Positions 27,439-38,080 are shown, numbered from the stretch's first letter. The stretch: 64,000 bases of DNA from Planctomycetota bacterium (GCA_013285505.1 CP053450.1:3270796-3334795); one strand, 5' to 3'. Notes: a model not told the origin generated them from the letters alone. Program-made: numbers and translations.

Positions 27439-29939
27439 CGTCCGGAACCGGCGGCCGACTCTGCCGCGGACGGCCCGATCGGCCCGAGCACGTCGGTGCC
27501 GAGCCTGGCGAACGTCGGCTGCGGCGAGCCGAGCCTGGTCTGCATCGCCCGGGCGATGGTCGCGAGGCGTTCCGAGTCGCTCTCCAGCCAATCCTGCAGC
27601 ACCGGATCGGCCGGATCGGTGACGCGGGTGGTGAGGGCGAGCGGGACCAGCGTGGGATCGCGTTCCTGCACCGCAACACGGTCGAAGGCCGCCATGCCGG
27701 GAACCGCGCTTCGCGGGGGCAGCACGGCGAGCATCGTTGCGCGCGCAAGCGGCTGGAGGCTCGTGTAGCGATCGGCGGCGATCGCCGCGAGCCGCTCCAC
27801 TTCATCGCCGGTCAGCGCGTGCTTCGAGCCGGCGGGCTCAAGCACCCGGGCACGGACCGCCGCGAGCACCTCCACGAGCTGGGACGTCCCCGCGGCATCG
27901 AGCCGCGTCGGCCAGTTCGAGGCCGGTCGCCTGGGCCAGGCGGAGCGGGGCCCGCACCAGCCGGGCGGTCTCGGTCTCCAGACACAGCACGCCCGCCTTG
28001 GGCACGCCCGACTCATTGAGCCGGTAGCCCTGCAGCACGCGCCAGCGTTGGGCGCACGGTTTCGGCGGCGGCTCACCTCGGCCATCCAGCCGACCATCCC
28101 GGCGTCGGGCCAGACGTCGACGGTCATCGTCTCACCGGGCCTGAGGCGCAGGCGGTGGTCGAGTTCGACGACCTCGGCGGCTGCGCGCACAAAGTCGTCG
28201 TACAACCCCGCCTGCACGCGGGGCGAGAGCATCAGGCGGCTGTTGATCGGGCGGTCGCCCCCGACGCCCAGCGGGATCGGGGCGAGGTTGGTCAGCCGGA
28301 TGCGGAGCGTCGGTCGCTCGGTCGCGCCGAGCGAAGAACTCTCCAGCGTTGCCGAAATGCCCATGAAGGTCCGCGGGTCGGCGACCATCCGGTCCACCCA
28401 GCCGGGCACCTCCGACGCCAGCCTCGCCATGGCGGCCTTGGTCGGCGTCTCGAGCGGATCGATCCCGGTGGCGTCCCGGACGCGCGCGCCCACACACCGG
28501 ACAAAGCCAGGGGCATCTCCAGCGCGAGCTCGCGGTAGATCTGGTGGGCCCCCTCAATATTGCCCACCTCTTCCTCTGCCAGCGCGAGCCCGATGAGGTT
28601 GAGCGGCGAGCTCGGATCGAGCTCCGCGAAGAGGTCGCGTGCGAGCGTCGGGTCGCCGAGGCGCAGCTCGGTCCACGCCTCGAGCACACGCACCACGTCG
28701 GACCCGGGCGGGAGCGATGTGCGGATGCGCTCGGTCCAATCCCGCATCGTCTCGTCCTGCGTGTCCGACCAGGCCACGGCGACCATCTGCTGGGCCATCG
28801 TGGTCCAGAGCGTCAGGGTGCTGCGGGCGAGCTCCTCCTGGGTCGAGAGCTGGGCGCGCTCGTTGTAGGCCTCGACCATCCCGTCGAACGCGCTCTGCAT
28901 ATCGACCAGTGAGGCGCTGACCGTGGCCTTGTCGTCGGCCATGAGCGCCGCGACCAGCCGCATGTGGTTGTACCGCGGTGAGAGCAGGATCTCCTCGGGC
29001 TTGGGGAGCGAGTCGATCGGCATCCGCGCTTCCTGGTACGCCTGGATCTGCATCACCGCCTGCTGGCGCATCAGCCCGAGCTCCTCGTTGAGCGTCTTGA
29101 CCACCGCCTCGGGCCCGTCGATCTGCCAGCGGAGCACCGCCGACTCGAGCACGAGCTGGTCTGACACGGGCGAGTCGGCCTGCGCGTAGAGCGTGAGCGC
29201 CAGATCGTGGAACCGCCGCGCCTCGACGAACGCTCCCTGCAGCGCGAGCTCGTTCGAGATCGAGCGGTGCACGTTCGGATCGGTCGGGTCGGCCATCAGC
29301 AGGCTGAGCAGCAGCTCGAGTCGCTCGGTGGGCGTCTCCATCATCGGCGCGAACATCTGCCACGCCAGCGACGCCGCGTCCTTGTTGGTCATGTCCAGCT
29401 GCAGCGCGACGGCGAGCCGATCGGCAAAGCCCGCGAAGTTGTTGTTCTCGCGGCAGAGCAGCGCCGCGTCGAGCGCCAGCCTGCTGCGCACCGACGGGTC
29501 GATCGCCGCGCCGGCCGAACCGATGAGCCGGTCGTAGGCCTTCAGCCTGCCCTCGACCGTCTGGATCGTCCCGATCCGCGCCGAGGCGAGGCGGAGCTGC
29601 GCAACGGTGTCCCTCGGATCGAGGCGGACGAGCTCTCTGGTGAGTGATTCGAGGGCGTCCGGCTCGCCCGCCGCCCACGCGGCACGGATGCGCCCGCGGA
29701 GCAGCTCCGGGTCGTCGGGCGCGAACATCCGGGCGGCGTCGAGCACGCCGGCCGCGACGAGGTAGTCGTCCGGCGTCGGGTGCACCCGGGCCCGCAGGTC
29801 GAGCAGGGCGATGCGTGCGACGGGCGCGTGCGGCGTATTCCTCGGGGTCGGCGGTCTGAGCGGCCGCGGTGGTGGCGGGGCCCAGCAGCCCGACGCCAAG
29901 AGCCACCAGCGCCGCGCCGGACCGGATGGTCCGCCACAC
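27435..29939 (-). CDS. exported alpha-helical repeat (TPR-like) protein, four frameshifts
   Basis: About 834 residues once joined. A GTG start at 29939, 11 bases after the upstream stop, leads into a signal peptide (GLLGPATTAAAQ). The rest is mainly helices with TPR-like spacing (for example ALSRELVRLDP-type and LALAEEEVGNIEGAHQIYREL), then a mixed beta region near the end. Frame breaks: 29821-29826 (one extra), 28481-28490 (GC run, two extra or one missing), 28063-28072 (one missing), 27901-27906 (one extra). Each repair gives continuous plausible sequence. It is probably periplasmic and scaffolding. It is the middle gene of an operon with two membrane proteins. Confidence 0.65.
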
Positions 29940-29950
29940 CGTTCCGCGGC

Positions 29951-30271
29951 TCACGCCCCGACCAGCCGCAACGGGCCGATGGTCAACACAATCCACAGCA
30001 GACCTCCGATCAAGACAAGCGTCGCCGCCAGTTCCAGGGGCCAGGTCACCGACCGGCCCGCACGCGGGAACCATCGGTCCGCCACGAGGTACATGAAAAG
30101 AAACTGTCCGGCACAGAACAAGACCGCCCCACCCACACGCGGCCCGACCGGCGCCACCAGCGGCCACCGCGCCGGTCCGTCCAGCATCAGCCACACGCCG
30201 CCAACGGACAGCAACCCCGCCCAGAGCGTGGCCACCACCGATAACAACAGCAGGCTTGTCCGTCTGGTCAT
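29951..30271 (-). CDS. small integral membrane protein
   Basis: About 106 residues from ATG 30271 (a GTG at 30292 is possible). Three hydrophobic segments are visible: LLLLSVVATLWAGLLSVGGV, GAVLFCAGQFLFMYLVA and LATLVLIGGLLWIVLT. No family is recognised. It is the first gene of an operon with the TPR-like protein and the UPF0104-type protein, so the three may form one membrane-associated assembly. Confidence 0.6.
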   Translation of the reverse strand: MTRRTSLLLLSVVATLWAGLLSVGGVWLMLDGPARWPLVAPVGPRVGGAVLFCAGQFLFMYLVADRWFPRAGRSVTWPLELAATLVLIGGLLWIVLTIGPLRLVGA

Positions 30272-30431
30272 CGCCACGCCGGAACACTCCACGATCGCGC
30301 CGGGGCGTCATTTCCCCCCGGCCCGCGCCTGAGTGTACCGCCGGACCGACCGGCAGGTTCGGTCCCCGTTCCGGCCACCGGAGCACAGGATCGATCGGCG
30401 AGAGCGGCGTTCGTCGCCGCGGGGCGGCCGA

Positions 30432-32261
30432 TCAGCCCATCGCCATCGTGATCAGGAACTCGGCGTTGGTCTTGACCTTCTTCATGCGGCTCTTGAGCAG
30501 TTCCATCGCTTCGACGACATTCATGTCGCTGAGCACCTTGCGGAGCCGGTAAACCAACTCAAGCTCCTTCGGGTCCATGAGCAACTCCTCGCGACGCGTT
30601 CCGCTGGCCGCCACGTCGATCGCGGGATAGATCCGCTTCTCGACGAGCCTGCGGTCCAGATGCAGTTCGCTGTTGCCGGTGCCCTTGAACTCCTCGAAGA
30701 TCACCTCGTCCATCTTGGAGCCGGTGTCGACCAGCGCGGTGCCGATGATGGTTAGCGAGCCGCCACCCTCGATCGCGCGGGCCGAGCCGAAGAACTTCTT
30801 CGGACGCTGCAGCGCGTTGGAGTCGAGGCCGCCGGTCATGATCTTGCCCGAGTGGGGCATCTCGGCGTTGTAGGCGCGGGCCAGCCGCGTGATCGAGTCG
30901 AGCAGGATCACGACGTCCTCGCCGTATTCGACCATGCGCCGGGCCTTCTCGATGACCATCTCGGCCACGCCGACGTGCCGGCCCGACTGCTCGTCGAACG
31001 TGCTGGCCACAACCTCGACGGACGGATCGGTGTGCCGCTTGAAGTCGGTCACCTCTTCCGGCCGCTCATCAACGAGCAGCACGATGATCTTGACGTTGGG
31101 GTTGTTCTTGGTGATCGCCCGCGTCATCTTCTGCAGCAGCACGGTCTTGCCCGTGCGGGGCGGCGCGACGATGAGCGCCCGCTGGCCCTTGCCGATCGGG
31201 GCGACCAGATCGACCACACGCATCTCGATCTCGTCGGGTGTGGTCTCCAGGATGAACCGCTCCTCGGGGTGGAGGGGCGTGAGGTCCTCGAAGTTGACCA
31301 GCTCGTGGATCTTGCCGGGGTCGCGCCCGTTGACCTCGTCCACGCGGAGCAGCGCGAAGTACCGCTCGCTCTCCTTCGGCGGCCGGATCGCGCCCCGCAC
31401 CACCATGCCACGACGCAGCCCGAAGCGGCGGATCTGGCTCGGCGACACGTAAATATCGTCCGGTCCGGGCAGGTAGCTCTGGTCGGGGCTCCGCAGGAAG
31501 CCGAAGCCGTCCTGCATCACCTCGAGCGAGCCCTCGCCGAACATCAGCCCGAGCCGAACGGCGCGGGCCTTGAGGATCTTGAACACCAGATCCTGGCGCG
31601 GGATCGACTTGGCGTCCTCGATGCCCTCCTTGCCGGCAAACTCGAGCAGCTCGTCGAGCTCCATCCGCTGCAGTTCGCCGATGGTGATCTGGTCAGCGAG
31701 CGCTTCGGGGCTCGCCTTGGCCGCGATCCGTTCCAGTTCCGCGGCCTCGCGCTCCAGCTCCTCGTCGCTGGGCAGCACGTGGTCCGGGTACGCCGTGCGG
31801 TGGCTCTGCGAGCCCCCGCCGCCGCCCGAGGAGTGCCCACCCTGCCCGCCGGAGCTGCCCTTGCGCTTCTTGCGCTTCCGGCGCTTGCCCTGGCCGTCTC
31901 CGGGCTGGCCGCCACCGCCCTGCCCGTCCTGCGGGCGGTTCTGGCCACCGTTGGTGCCCGAGGAGCCGCCGCTCTGACCTCCGCCGCCACTGGATGTGGA
32001 CGAGCCGCTGCTGCCGCCGGAGGATGACCCGGACGCCGAGCCGCTCCCGCCTTCGCCGCCCGACGACCGCGCCTGCTCGGGCTTGCCCGAGGCCGACTCG
32101 GTCGGTGCGGGCTTGGGCGTGCTCTCGCTCGCTTTGGGCGCGCTCTTGGTCGGCTTGGTCTCGGCGCTTGCGGCCTTGTCGGCCGAGGCCTTGGACGTCG
32201 CCTTCTTTGCGCGGCGCTTCGGTGCGGGGGCCTCGTCGACCACGGTTGTTGCTTTCGCCAT
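30432..32261 (-). CDS. rho: transcription termination factor Rho with long disordered N-terminal insert
   Basis: A 609-residue intact Rho. Residues 1-165 are low complexity: first Lys/Ala/Ser-rich, then Gly/Ser/Gln-rich, then a basic KRRKRKKRK cluster. After that come the Rho N-terminal helical domain ([18 protein letters not shown]), the cold-shock RNA-binding domain ([21 protein letters not shown]), and the RecA-like ATPase with Walker A APPRTGKT near 366, Walker [16 protein letters not shown] and the [19 protein letters not shown] secondary RNA-binding region. It is a hexameric RNA helicase that ends transcription. It is the last gene of the ppa-hpt-coaE-rho set, 223 bases after the preceding stop. 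Confidence 0.95.
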   Translation of the reverse strand: MAKATTVVDEAPAPKRRAKKATSKASADKAASAETKPTKSAPKASESTPKPAPTESASGKPEQARSSGGEGGSGSASGSSSGGSSGSSTSSGGGGQSGGSSGTNGGQNRPQDGQGGGGQPGDGQGKRRKRKKRKGSSGGQGGHSSGGGGGSQSHRTAYPDHVLPSDEELEREAAELERIAAKASPEALADQITIGELQRMELDELLEFAGKEGIEDAKSIPRQDLVFKILKARAVRLGLMFGEGSLEVMQDGFGFLRSPDQSYLPGPDDIYVSPSQIRRFGLRRGMVVRGAIRPPKESERYFALLRVDEVNGRDPGKIHELVNFEDLTPLHPEERFILETTPDEIEMRVVDLVAPIGKGQRALIVAPPRTGKTVLLQKMTRAITKNNPNVKIIVLLVDERPEEVTDFKRHTDPSVEVVASTFDEQSGRHVGVAEMVIEKARRMVEYGEDVVILLDSITRLARAYNAEMPHSGKIMTGGLDSNALQRPKKFFGSARAIEGGGSLTIIGTALVDTGSKMDEVIFEEFKGTGNSELHLDRRLVEKRIYPAIDVAASGTRREELLMDPKELELVYRLRKVLSDMNVVEAMELLKSRMKKVKTNAEFLITMAMG

Positions 32262-32484
32262 GTTGGTTCTCTTCTGCGGTCCGTCCGCCCCGAGAGAGTT
32301 CTCGGAACGCTTCCCCCCGTTCGCGGCGTTCAGACTGCCGCGACGGCTCTCTCGCCCATCCGTGGGCGTTCCCCGCGCGCACCATCGCGCACGGGCTATT
32401 CCTCGTCAGCGGTTGTCACAACGCGGAGAAGGCTCACTCTGCACACCCGGTCAGCAAGCGGAAAGGGCCACCACGCGATGCACG

Positions 32485-33725
32485 CTAGTCGGCATCCCGC
32501 CGGGATGGGCCCGGTACGTTCCCTCGCTGCTCTTCCAGGATCTGATCGAGAATCCGCCGAACTCGCAGCCGGAGCTGCTCGGGGTCGGCGTTGTTCACTA
32601 CCTCATAATCTGACCGACGCCGCTTGGCATCAAGCGGGATCTGGACTTTTTCTCGACGTTCCAGCTCCGCCTCGTCCCACCCTCTCGTTTCCCGAACACG
32701 GTCCAGCCGCGTCTGGCGGGGGGCATCCACGAAGACCACCGCGTCGCACTCGGTGTCCAGACCCGCCTCAAAGAGCAGCGGGGCATCGATCACGGCCCCC
32801 GGGGCCCCCGCCTCGCTGGCCAGTTCGATCAACTCGTCCCGGCTCTGCCTCACAATCGGGTGCACCAGTTCCTCCAGCCGGAGCCGCTGCTCGGGATCGC
32901 CAAAGACCACGGCCGCGACACGCTTGCGGTCGATGCGCCCGTCGTCGCCCAGCACCTCGGGCCCCCACCACTCGACGAGCGTGTCCCGCACGTCCCGGCG
33001 GTCGAGGGCCTCCCTCGCGGCCTTGTCAGAATCCGACACGACGCAGCCGAACTCCGCGAGCGCGCGCGACCTCGCTCTTGCCCGACCCGATGCCGCCGGC
33101 CAGCCCGATCACCACCGGACGGTGCCCGCGTGCATCGGGGGCTCCCGGCGACGCCTCGTCCTTCCTGCCTCGCTCGACCACGGCCCGCACCTCCTCGATC
33201 CGCTGCACCGGCCGGTCCACCGTCACCCACGCGATCTCGATGCCGCCGGTGCCGGCGGTCGCAAACCCCAGCGTGCCCGTCCCGGTCAGGCGTTCCAGCA
33301 GGGTGCGCACGAGCACGACGTGCTGCACGCGTTCTATCGGCAGCGTCGCCGCCCCGCGGTTGAAGACGCCGCTGACGCGGAGCACGTACTTCTCGGTCAG
33401 CACGTACCGGCGGCAGATCACCACGACCGCCTGCCAGAGCAGCCGCACGAGCCGCCGCCAGACCCGCGGCCGGCAGCACCCGCGACCACAGCACGCCGGT
33501 CATGCCCCACGCCAGCAGCCCGACGGTCACGAGCGACACCACCAGGACAAGCACCACGATCGAGCCGAGTGATTCGAGCACGACCGCCCAGACGCTCGGC
33601 CGCACCAACACCCTCACCGTGTCCGTGCTGTCGACCCAGGGCCGGAGTTCGCGGGGGACCTGCGCCGACCGTTCGTGCCCGGCCTCCGCGGTCTCCGGCG
33701 CGACAGGGCCTGGCCGTTCGCTCAA
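32485..33725 (-). CDS. coaE: bacterial PH domain plus dephospho-CoA kinase, apparently fused (two frameshifts)
   Basis: About 412 residues. It starts at TTG 33725, overlapping the hpt stop (TTGA). The N-terminal part has two membrane helices (VVLESLGSIVVLVLVVSLVT, then VRLLWQAVVVI) and a bacterial PH domain (YVLTEKYVLRVSGVFNRGA, LPIERVQHVVL). The same frame runs without a stop into GLAGGIGSGKS, the P-loop of dephospho-CoA kinase, then SDSDKAAREALDRR, IDAPLLFEAGLD and the C-terminal helices. Frame breaks are at 33461-33475 and 33059-33068. CoaE makes coenzyme A in the last biosynthetic step. Internal GTG codons just before the P-loop could instead start a separate CoaE. Confidence 0.75.
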
Positions 33726-34336
33726 AGCGCGTCCTTCCGAAGGGTGGCGATCTCCGGGTAATTGCGGTAATACCCGTTGTAATCGAGCCCGTAGCCCACC
33801 ACGAACTCGTCGGGGATGTCGAACCCGACGTACTCGGCGAGCTGCTCGTCCGGCGTGGTCGCCGTCCGCGGCACGTCCTTGCGCAGCAGCACACACGCGC
33901 GGATCGAGGCCGGCTTCTGCTCGCCGATGATCTTCCGCACCAGCTCGATCGTCTGCCCCGAGTCGAGGATGTCGTCGACGATCACCACGTGCTTGCCCGC
34001 CAGGTCCGCCGGCAGCTCGCTCTGGATCACCGCGCCCTTGCTCGCCAGGCTCTTGCCGGGATAGCTGCTGACCGCCACCAACCCCAGACCGAGTTTCAGG
34101 GGCATCTCCCGCACCAGATCCGACGCGAAGATCATCGCCCCGGACATGATCGGCACCATCACCACCTGCCCCGCCGCCGACTCGACGCCGCCCTTCTGCG
34201 CGCGCAGATCGTCGCACAGACGTGCCGCCAGCTCGTGCACGCGCTGGGCGATCCGCTCGCGGCTGATAAGCGTCCGCTCGATCTCGGGGAACGCGCCAGG
34301 CGTGCCCGCAGCCGGATGGCGACCGCCCTCGCTCAT
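33722..34336 (-). CDS. hpt: hypoxanthine phosphoribosyltransferase
   Basis: A 204-residue intact enzyme. The PRPP-binding motif VVIVDDILDSGQT is near residue 118, and a PIMSGAMIFASDLVR segment provides the pyrophosphate loop; the C-terminal GLDYNGYYRNYPEI is typical of the family (purine salvage, hypoxanthine and guanine to nucleotides). ATG 34336 overlaps the stop of ppa. The N-terminus is about 20 residues longer than usual. It is the middle gene of a tightly packed operon. Confidence 0.9.
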   Translation of the reverse strand: MSEGGRHPAAGTPGAFPEIERTLISRERIAQRVHELAARLCDDLRAQKGGVESAAGQVVMVPIMSGAMIFASDLVREMPLKLGLGLVAVSSYPGKSLASKGAVIQSELPADLAGKHVVIVDDILDSGQTIELVRKIIGEQKPASIRACVLLRKDVPRTATTPDEQLAEYVGFDIPDEFVVGYGLDYNGYYRNYPEIATLRKDAL

Positions 34337-34902
34337 CACAACACCAACCCCCTCGCGCCGCCGGTCCGCCGCGCCTTGGCGTAGGCCTCGAGCGAGTTCT
34401 CGATGACCGCGTGCGCTGTCTCGGCGGGCATCACCTCGTCCACCTCGACCCCCTTGCCCTCGAGCTGCTTGTAGTCCTCGAAGAACCGCTTGAGCATCTT
34501 GAAGATGTGCTTGGGGAAGTTGCTGGCGAGGTGGAACTCGCTGTAGATCGGGTCCTGGCAGAGCACCGCGATGATCTTGTGGTCGGGGTCCCCGCCGTCG
34601 ATCATCGTCATGAGCCCCACCGCCCGGGCCTCGCAGATGGTCATCGGCGGGATGTCCTCGGTGCAGTAGACCAGCACGTCCAGCGGGTCGTTGTCCTCGG
34701 CCAGCGTCTGCGGGATGAACCCGTAATTCGCCGGGTAGTGGACCGCCGAGGAGAGCACCCGGTCGAGCTTGAGCATGCCCGAGCCCTTGTCCAGCTCGTA
34801 CTTGTTGCTGCAGCCGCGGGGGATCTCGATGATGGCCTTGAAAACGCCGGGAAGGTCGTGGCCCTCCACAGCGGGGGTGACGTCATGCCAGGGGTGGATC
34901 AT
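34336..34902 (-). CDS. ppa: inorganic pyrophosphatase (family I)
   Basis: A 188-residue enzyme. The active-site signature DNDPLDVLV is present, with EIPRGCSNKYELDK and HYPANYGFIPQTL before it and FKMLKRFFEDYKQLEGK after it. It hydrolyses pyrophosphate to drive biosynthesis; the next gene, hpt, releases pyrophosphate, so the pairing makes sense. Start set at ATG 34902 (MIHPWHDV); the frame stays open 19 residues upstream but without family-like sequence. Confidence 0.9.
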   Translation of the reverse strand: MIHPWHDVTPAVEGHDLPGVFKAIIEIPRGCSNKYELDKGSGMLKLDRVLSSAVHYPANYGFIPQTLAEDNDPLDVLVYCTEDIPPMTICEARAVGLMTMIDGGDPDHKIIAVLCQDPIYSEFHLASNFPKHIFKMLKRFFEDYKQLEGKGVEVDEVMPAETAHAVIENSLEAYAKARRTGGARGLVL

Positions 34903-35003
34903 GCGGGAGGATACCGCCTGCGGGGCTAATGACGCCCCCTCCGGCCCGGAATCGCCCATTCTTGTTTTTTGCTCGCCGGGCCCGAATGGGCTTGATCGAG
35001 CCT

Positions 35004-35027
35004 ATATGTGACTTTATAGTCACATAT
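35004..35027. promoter_or_regulatory. perfect palindromic operator of the ArsR-SRPBCC regulator
   Basis: ATATGTGACT and AGTCACATAT are perfect ten-base inverted halves around TTAT. It stands 47 bases before the ATG of an ArsR-family gene in an otherwise GC-rich region, so it stands out by composition too. Autorepression by the downstream regulator is the natural reading. Confidence 0.85.
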
Positions 35028-35074
35028 CTGGGTCGCTGACCCGACCGGCGTCACGGAAGGCCCGGAGCCCACCC

Positions 35075-35899
35075 ATGGACGACACACTCGACACCGTCTG
35101 GAAGGCCCTCGCCGACCCGACCCGCCGCGGCCTGCTCGACGCCCTGCGGCTCGGCCCGCGGACGACCGGCGATCTTGTCGAGACCGCCCCCACCCTGACC
35201 CGCTACGCGGTCATGAAGCACCTGACCGTGCTGGAAGAGGCGGGGCTGGTGTTCCACGAGAAACGCGGCCGCGAGCGTTGGAACCACCTCAACGCCGCCC
35301 CGCTCCGCCAGGTCTACGACCGCTGGGTGAGCCGCTTCGAGGACCGTCTGGCCGGGCCGCTCGTGAACCTGAAGGCCGCGGTCGAAGCCCGGCCGTCGGC
35401 GGACCGCCCGACACCACAGATCCATCCCGACAAGGAGACCCCCATGAGCACCGAGTTCCTGAAGACCCCCGTCCGTGCCGCGGTCGTGCAGACCGAGATC
35501 ACCATCAACGCCAAGCCCGCCGCGGTCTACGACGCGTTCGTCCACCGGTGCGGCGAGTGGTTCTACGAGAACGAGCAGACCCGCACCGCCACCCCCTCGC
35601 GGATGGAGAACCGCGTCGGCGGCAACTTCTCGATGATCCTGCCCGACGGCGGCGAGAACCTCCTCGCGACGGTCACCATGCTCAAGCCGGGCTGGAAGAT
35701 CCGGCTCCGCGGCGACTGCACCATGCCCAACGCCTTCGTCGCCAACATGACCGTCACGTTCCACGAGGCCGGCGAGGGCACCCGCGTCCACATCGAGCAC
35801 CGGATGGCCGGGGAGTTCGAGGACGACCTGCCCGCGGGCTTCGAGGAGGGCTGGGCCGACGGGCTGAGCAAGCTGAAGGCGTTGATCGAGCCGGCGTAA
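35075..35899 (+). CDS. ArsR-family regulator fused to SRPBCC (AHSA1-like) domain
   Basis: A 274-residue protein. Residues 1-95 form an ArsR winged helix (WKALADPTRRGLLDALRLGP, then TRYAVMKHLTVLEEAGLV with the recognition helix, then a KRGRERWNHLN wing). From about residue 130 there is an SRPBCC/AHSA1-like ligand-binding domain (ITINAKPAAVYDAFVHRCGEWF, ending FEEGWADGLSKLKALIE). No metal-binding cysteine pair is seen, so the signal is probably a hydrophobic ligand bound in the SRPBCC cavity. A perfect palindrome lies just upstream. An internal ATG at the junction (MSTEFLK) could also give a free SRPBCC protein. Confidence 0.85.
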   Translation: MDDTLDTVWKALADPTRRGLLDALRLGPRTTGDLVETAPTLTRYAVMKHLTVLEEAGLVFHEKRGRERWNHLNAAPLRQVYDRWVSRFEDRLAGPLVNLKAAVEARPSADRPTPQIHPDKETPMSTEFLKTPVRAAVVQTEITINAKPAAVYDAFVHRCGEWFYENEQTRTATPSRMENRVGGNFSMILPDGGENLLATVTMLKPGWKIRLRGDCTMPNAFVANMTVTFHEAGEGTRVHIEHRMAGEFEDDLPAGFEEGWADGLSKLKALIEPA

Positions 35900-35931
35900 A
35901 CCCAGAATTCGTCGACGCTGTACTATGGAGT

Positions 35932-36492
35932 GTGGCCAGCGCAGACCCGACGTTCACGGCCTTCTTTCCGGCGAACTACGCCGTCGATGTCGGAGTATTC
36001 GCATCACCACACGAACGCACGCACTGGTTTCCGCCGACCACCTCCGACGGTGTCACCGCTCGGATTCGACCCGCACGATCCGAGCCGTGGTTCGGCTACT
36101 TTCCCAAGCCGTCATGGAGCAACAAGCTCACTCCATTGTTTAGCACCCCCGCAGCAGACAACATCCTGTTTTGCGGCAGCGAATCCACACTGGTCGTGCC
36201 GACGTCTGATCCTGCAAGCTTTCGAGACCTTGGCATCTTCTCGGTTCAATCAGTTCTTCCCGTCCCGGATCTCGATGTCATAGTGCTCACCTGCTTCACC
36301 GACATCTACCTCTTTGATGGGCACCTAGTCAGCTGGCGGTCCTCTCGGATCTCATGGGATGGCTTCGACGATCTCAGAGTTGATGGCCACGTGCTTACGG
36401 GTCGAGCGTGGGATGCCCCTACCGATACATTCATCCCCTTCGAGGCCGATCTCGCTACCCGCTCGATCAGGGGCGGGCCGCACATGCTGTAA
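35932..36492 (+). CDS. hypothetical protein, probable acquired gene
   Basis: A 186-residue protein from GTG 35932 (no ATG near the start of the frame). Beta-rich, with SWRSSRISWDGFDDLRVDGH, then GRAWDAPTDTFIPFEADL near the C-terminus, which I recall as a pattern in a family of uncharacterised proteins spread among many bacteria. G+C is lower than neighbours (32 of 60 in the line at 36121). It sits between the ArsR regulator and pgi, in the same direction, with 32 bases from the regulator's stop. Function unknown. Confidence 0.6.
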   Translation: MASADPTFTAFFPANYAVDVGVFASPHERTHWFPPTTSDGVTARIRPARSEPWFGYFPKPSWSNKLTPLFSTPAADNILFCGSESTLVVPTSDPASFRDLGIFSVQSVLPVPDLDVIVLTCFTDIYLFDGHLVSWRSSRISWDGFDDLRVDGHVLTGRAWDAPTDTFIPFEADLATRSIRGGPHML

Positions 36493-36538
36493 TCCGATTC
36501 TGTCGATCCATCGCCAGCTTGGGCGATATGCTCCCGCC

Positions 36539-37959
36539 ATGCTCACACTCGACTACGCCAACTGCCTCTCCCCTCGCGTCGGTGATCACGGCCTCGACCC
36601 CGACCGGCTCAGCGCCGGGTCGGAGTTTGCCGAGGCCGCGGCACACCTGACCGACCGCCTCGCCGAGAGCCGCGGCACCGGCTGGGAGAAGTGGCGCGAC
36701 CTGGCCCGTGGCCCCGCCCGCGAGGCCCACGTCAAAGCCGTCCGCGAGATCGCCGCCCGCTGCGAGGGCCGGTTCGACAACCTCGTCGTGCTCGGCATCG
36801 GCGGCTCGGCGCTGGGCAACATCGCCCTGCAGTCGGCCCTGCACCCGGCGACGTACAACCTCCAGCCCAACGAGACCCGCGGCACGCCCCGCGTCTTCGT
36901 CGTGGACAACGTCGACCCCGCCAACTTCCAGGCCGTGCTCGACACGTGCGAAGCCCTTGGCGGCCTCAAGCGCACGCTCTTCAACGTCGTCAGCAAGTCG
37001 GGCGAGACGGCCGAGACCGCCAGCCAGTTCATGACCATCCGCGCCCTGCTCAAGCTGGCCCTGGGCGACTCGTTCAAGGACCACATCGTCGCGATCACCG
37101 ACCCCGCCAAGGGCACGATGCGGCAGATCTGCGACACCGACGGCTACGCCACGCTCCCCGTGCCCGAGGGCGTGGGCGGGCGGTTCAGTGTGCTTTCGCC
37201 CGTCGGGCTGTTCAGCGCCGCGATGGCGGGGATCGACATCGACGCCCTGCTCGACGGGCGCCGACGCGATGGACCAGCCGCTGCTCGAACCGGGACCTCT
37301 CGCAGAACCCGGCCGCGATGCTGGCCACGCTGCTGGTCGATCTCGGCCTGCGCAAGGGCAAGACCAACCACGTGCTGATGCCCTACTGCAACGGGCTCTA
37401 CCTGCTGGCCGACTGGTTCCGCCAGCTGTGGGCCGAGAGCCTGGGCAAGCGCGAGAGCCTCGACGGCGAGACGGTCTACGCCGGCTTCACGCCCATCAAG
37501 GCCCTCGGCACGACCGACCAGCACTCACAGGTGCAGCTCTACCGCGAGGGGCCCAACGACAAGGTCTTCGGCCTGGTCAAGGTCGAGGACTTCGGCGAGC
37601 AGGATTTCAATATCCCCACCGGCCTCGGTGTCGAGGCGATCAAATACCTCGAGGGCAAGAGCATGGCCGGCCTGCTCAACGCCGAGCTGCGGGCCACCGA
37701 GTACGCCCTCGTCGAGAGCCTGCGGCCCAACTTCACGCTGACCTTCCCCCGCGTCGATGCCCACCACGTCGGCGAGTTCATCATGCTGTGGGAGATCGTG
37801 ACCGCCTACGCCGGCCTGATGCTCAACATCGACGCCTACGACCAGCCCGCCGTCGAGACGGGCAAGCAGGCGACCTTCGGGCTGATGGGGCGTGAGGGGT
37901 ACGGGGAGTGGAAGACGAAGGTGGATGAGGCGTTGGCCGAGACGGACTGGCGGATGTAA
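36539..37959 (+). CDS. pgi: glucose-6-phosphate isomerase (two frameshifts)
   Basis: About 472 residues after repair. GIGGSALGN near residue 88 and SKSGETAET near 160 form the sugar-phosphate-binding site, GGRFSVLSPVGLFSAA is the first PGI signature, and FGEQDFNIPTGLG with LRPNFTLTFPRVD are in the later SIS domain. Two single-base insertions interrupt it: three G at 37256-37258 (GGC expected) and one extra C at 37288-37294; between them only about a dozen residues are out of frame. It interconverts glucose-6-phosphate and fructose-6-phosphate. It resembles the shorter archaeal/bacterial form rather than E. coli Pgi. Confidence 0.85.
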
Positions 37960-38080
37960 CACCCCGGCGGACGGAAGCGGCCGACGCGCGGACGGACGGC
38001 TCTGGACGACGCGCAGAGCGGCCGCAGGCGCTCTTCGATCGAACCGATGTGCTCCTGAACCGGCCCGATGAACGCTCCAG

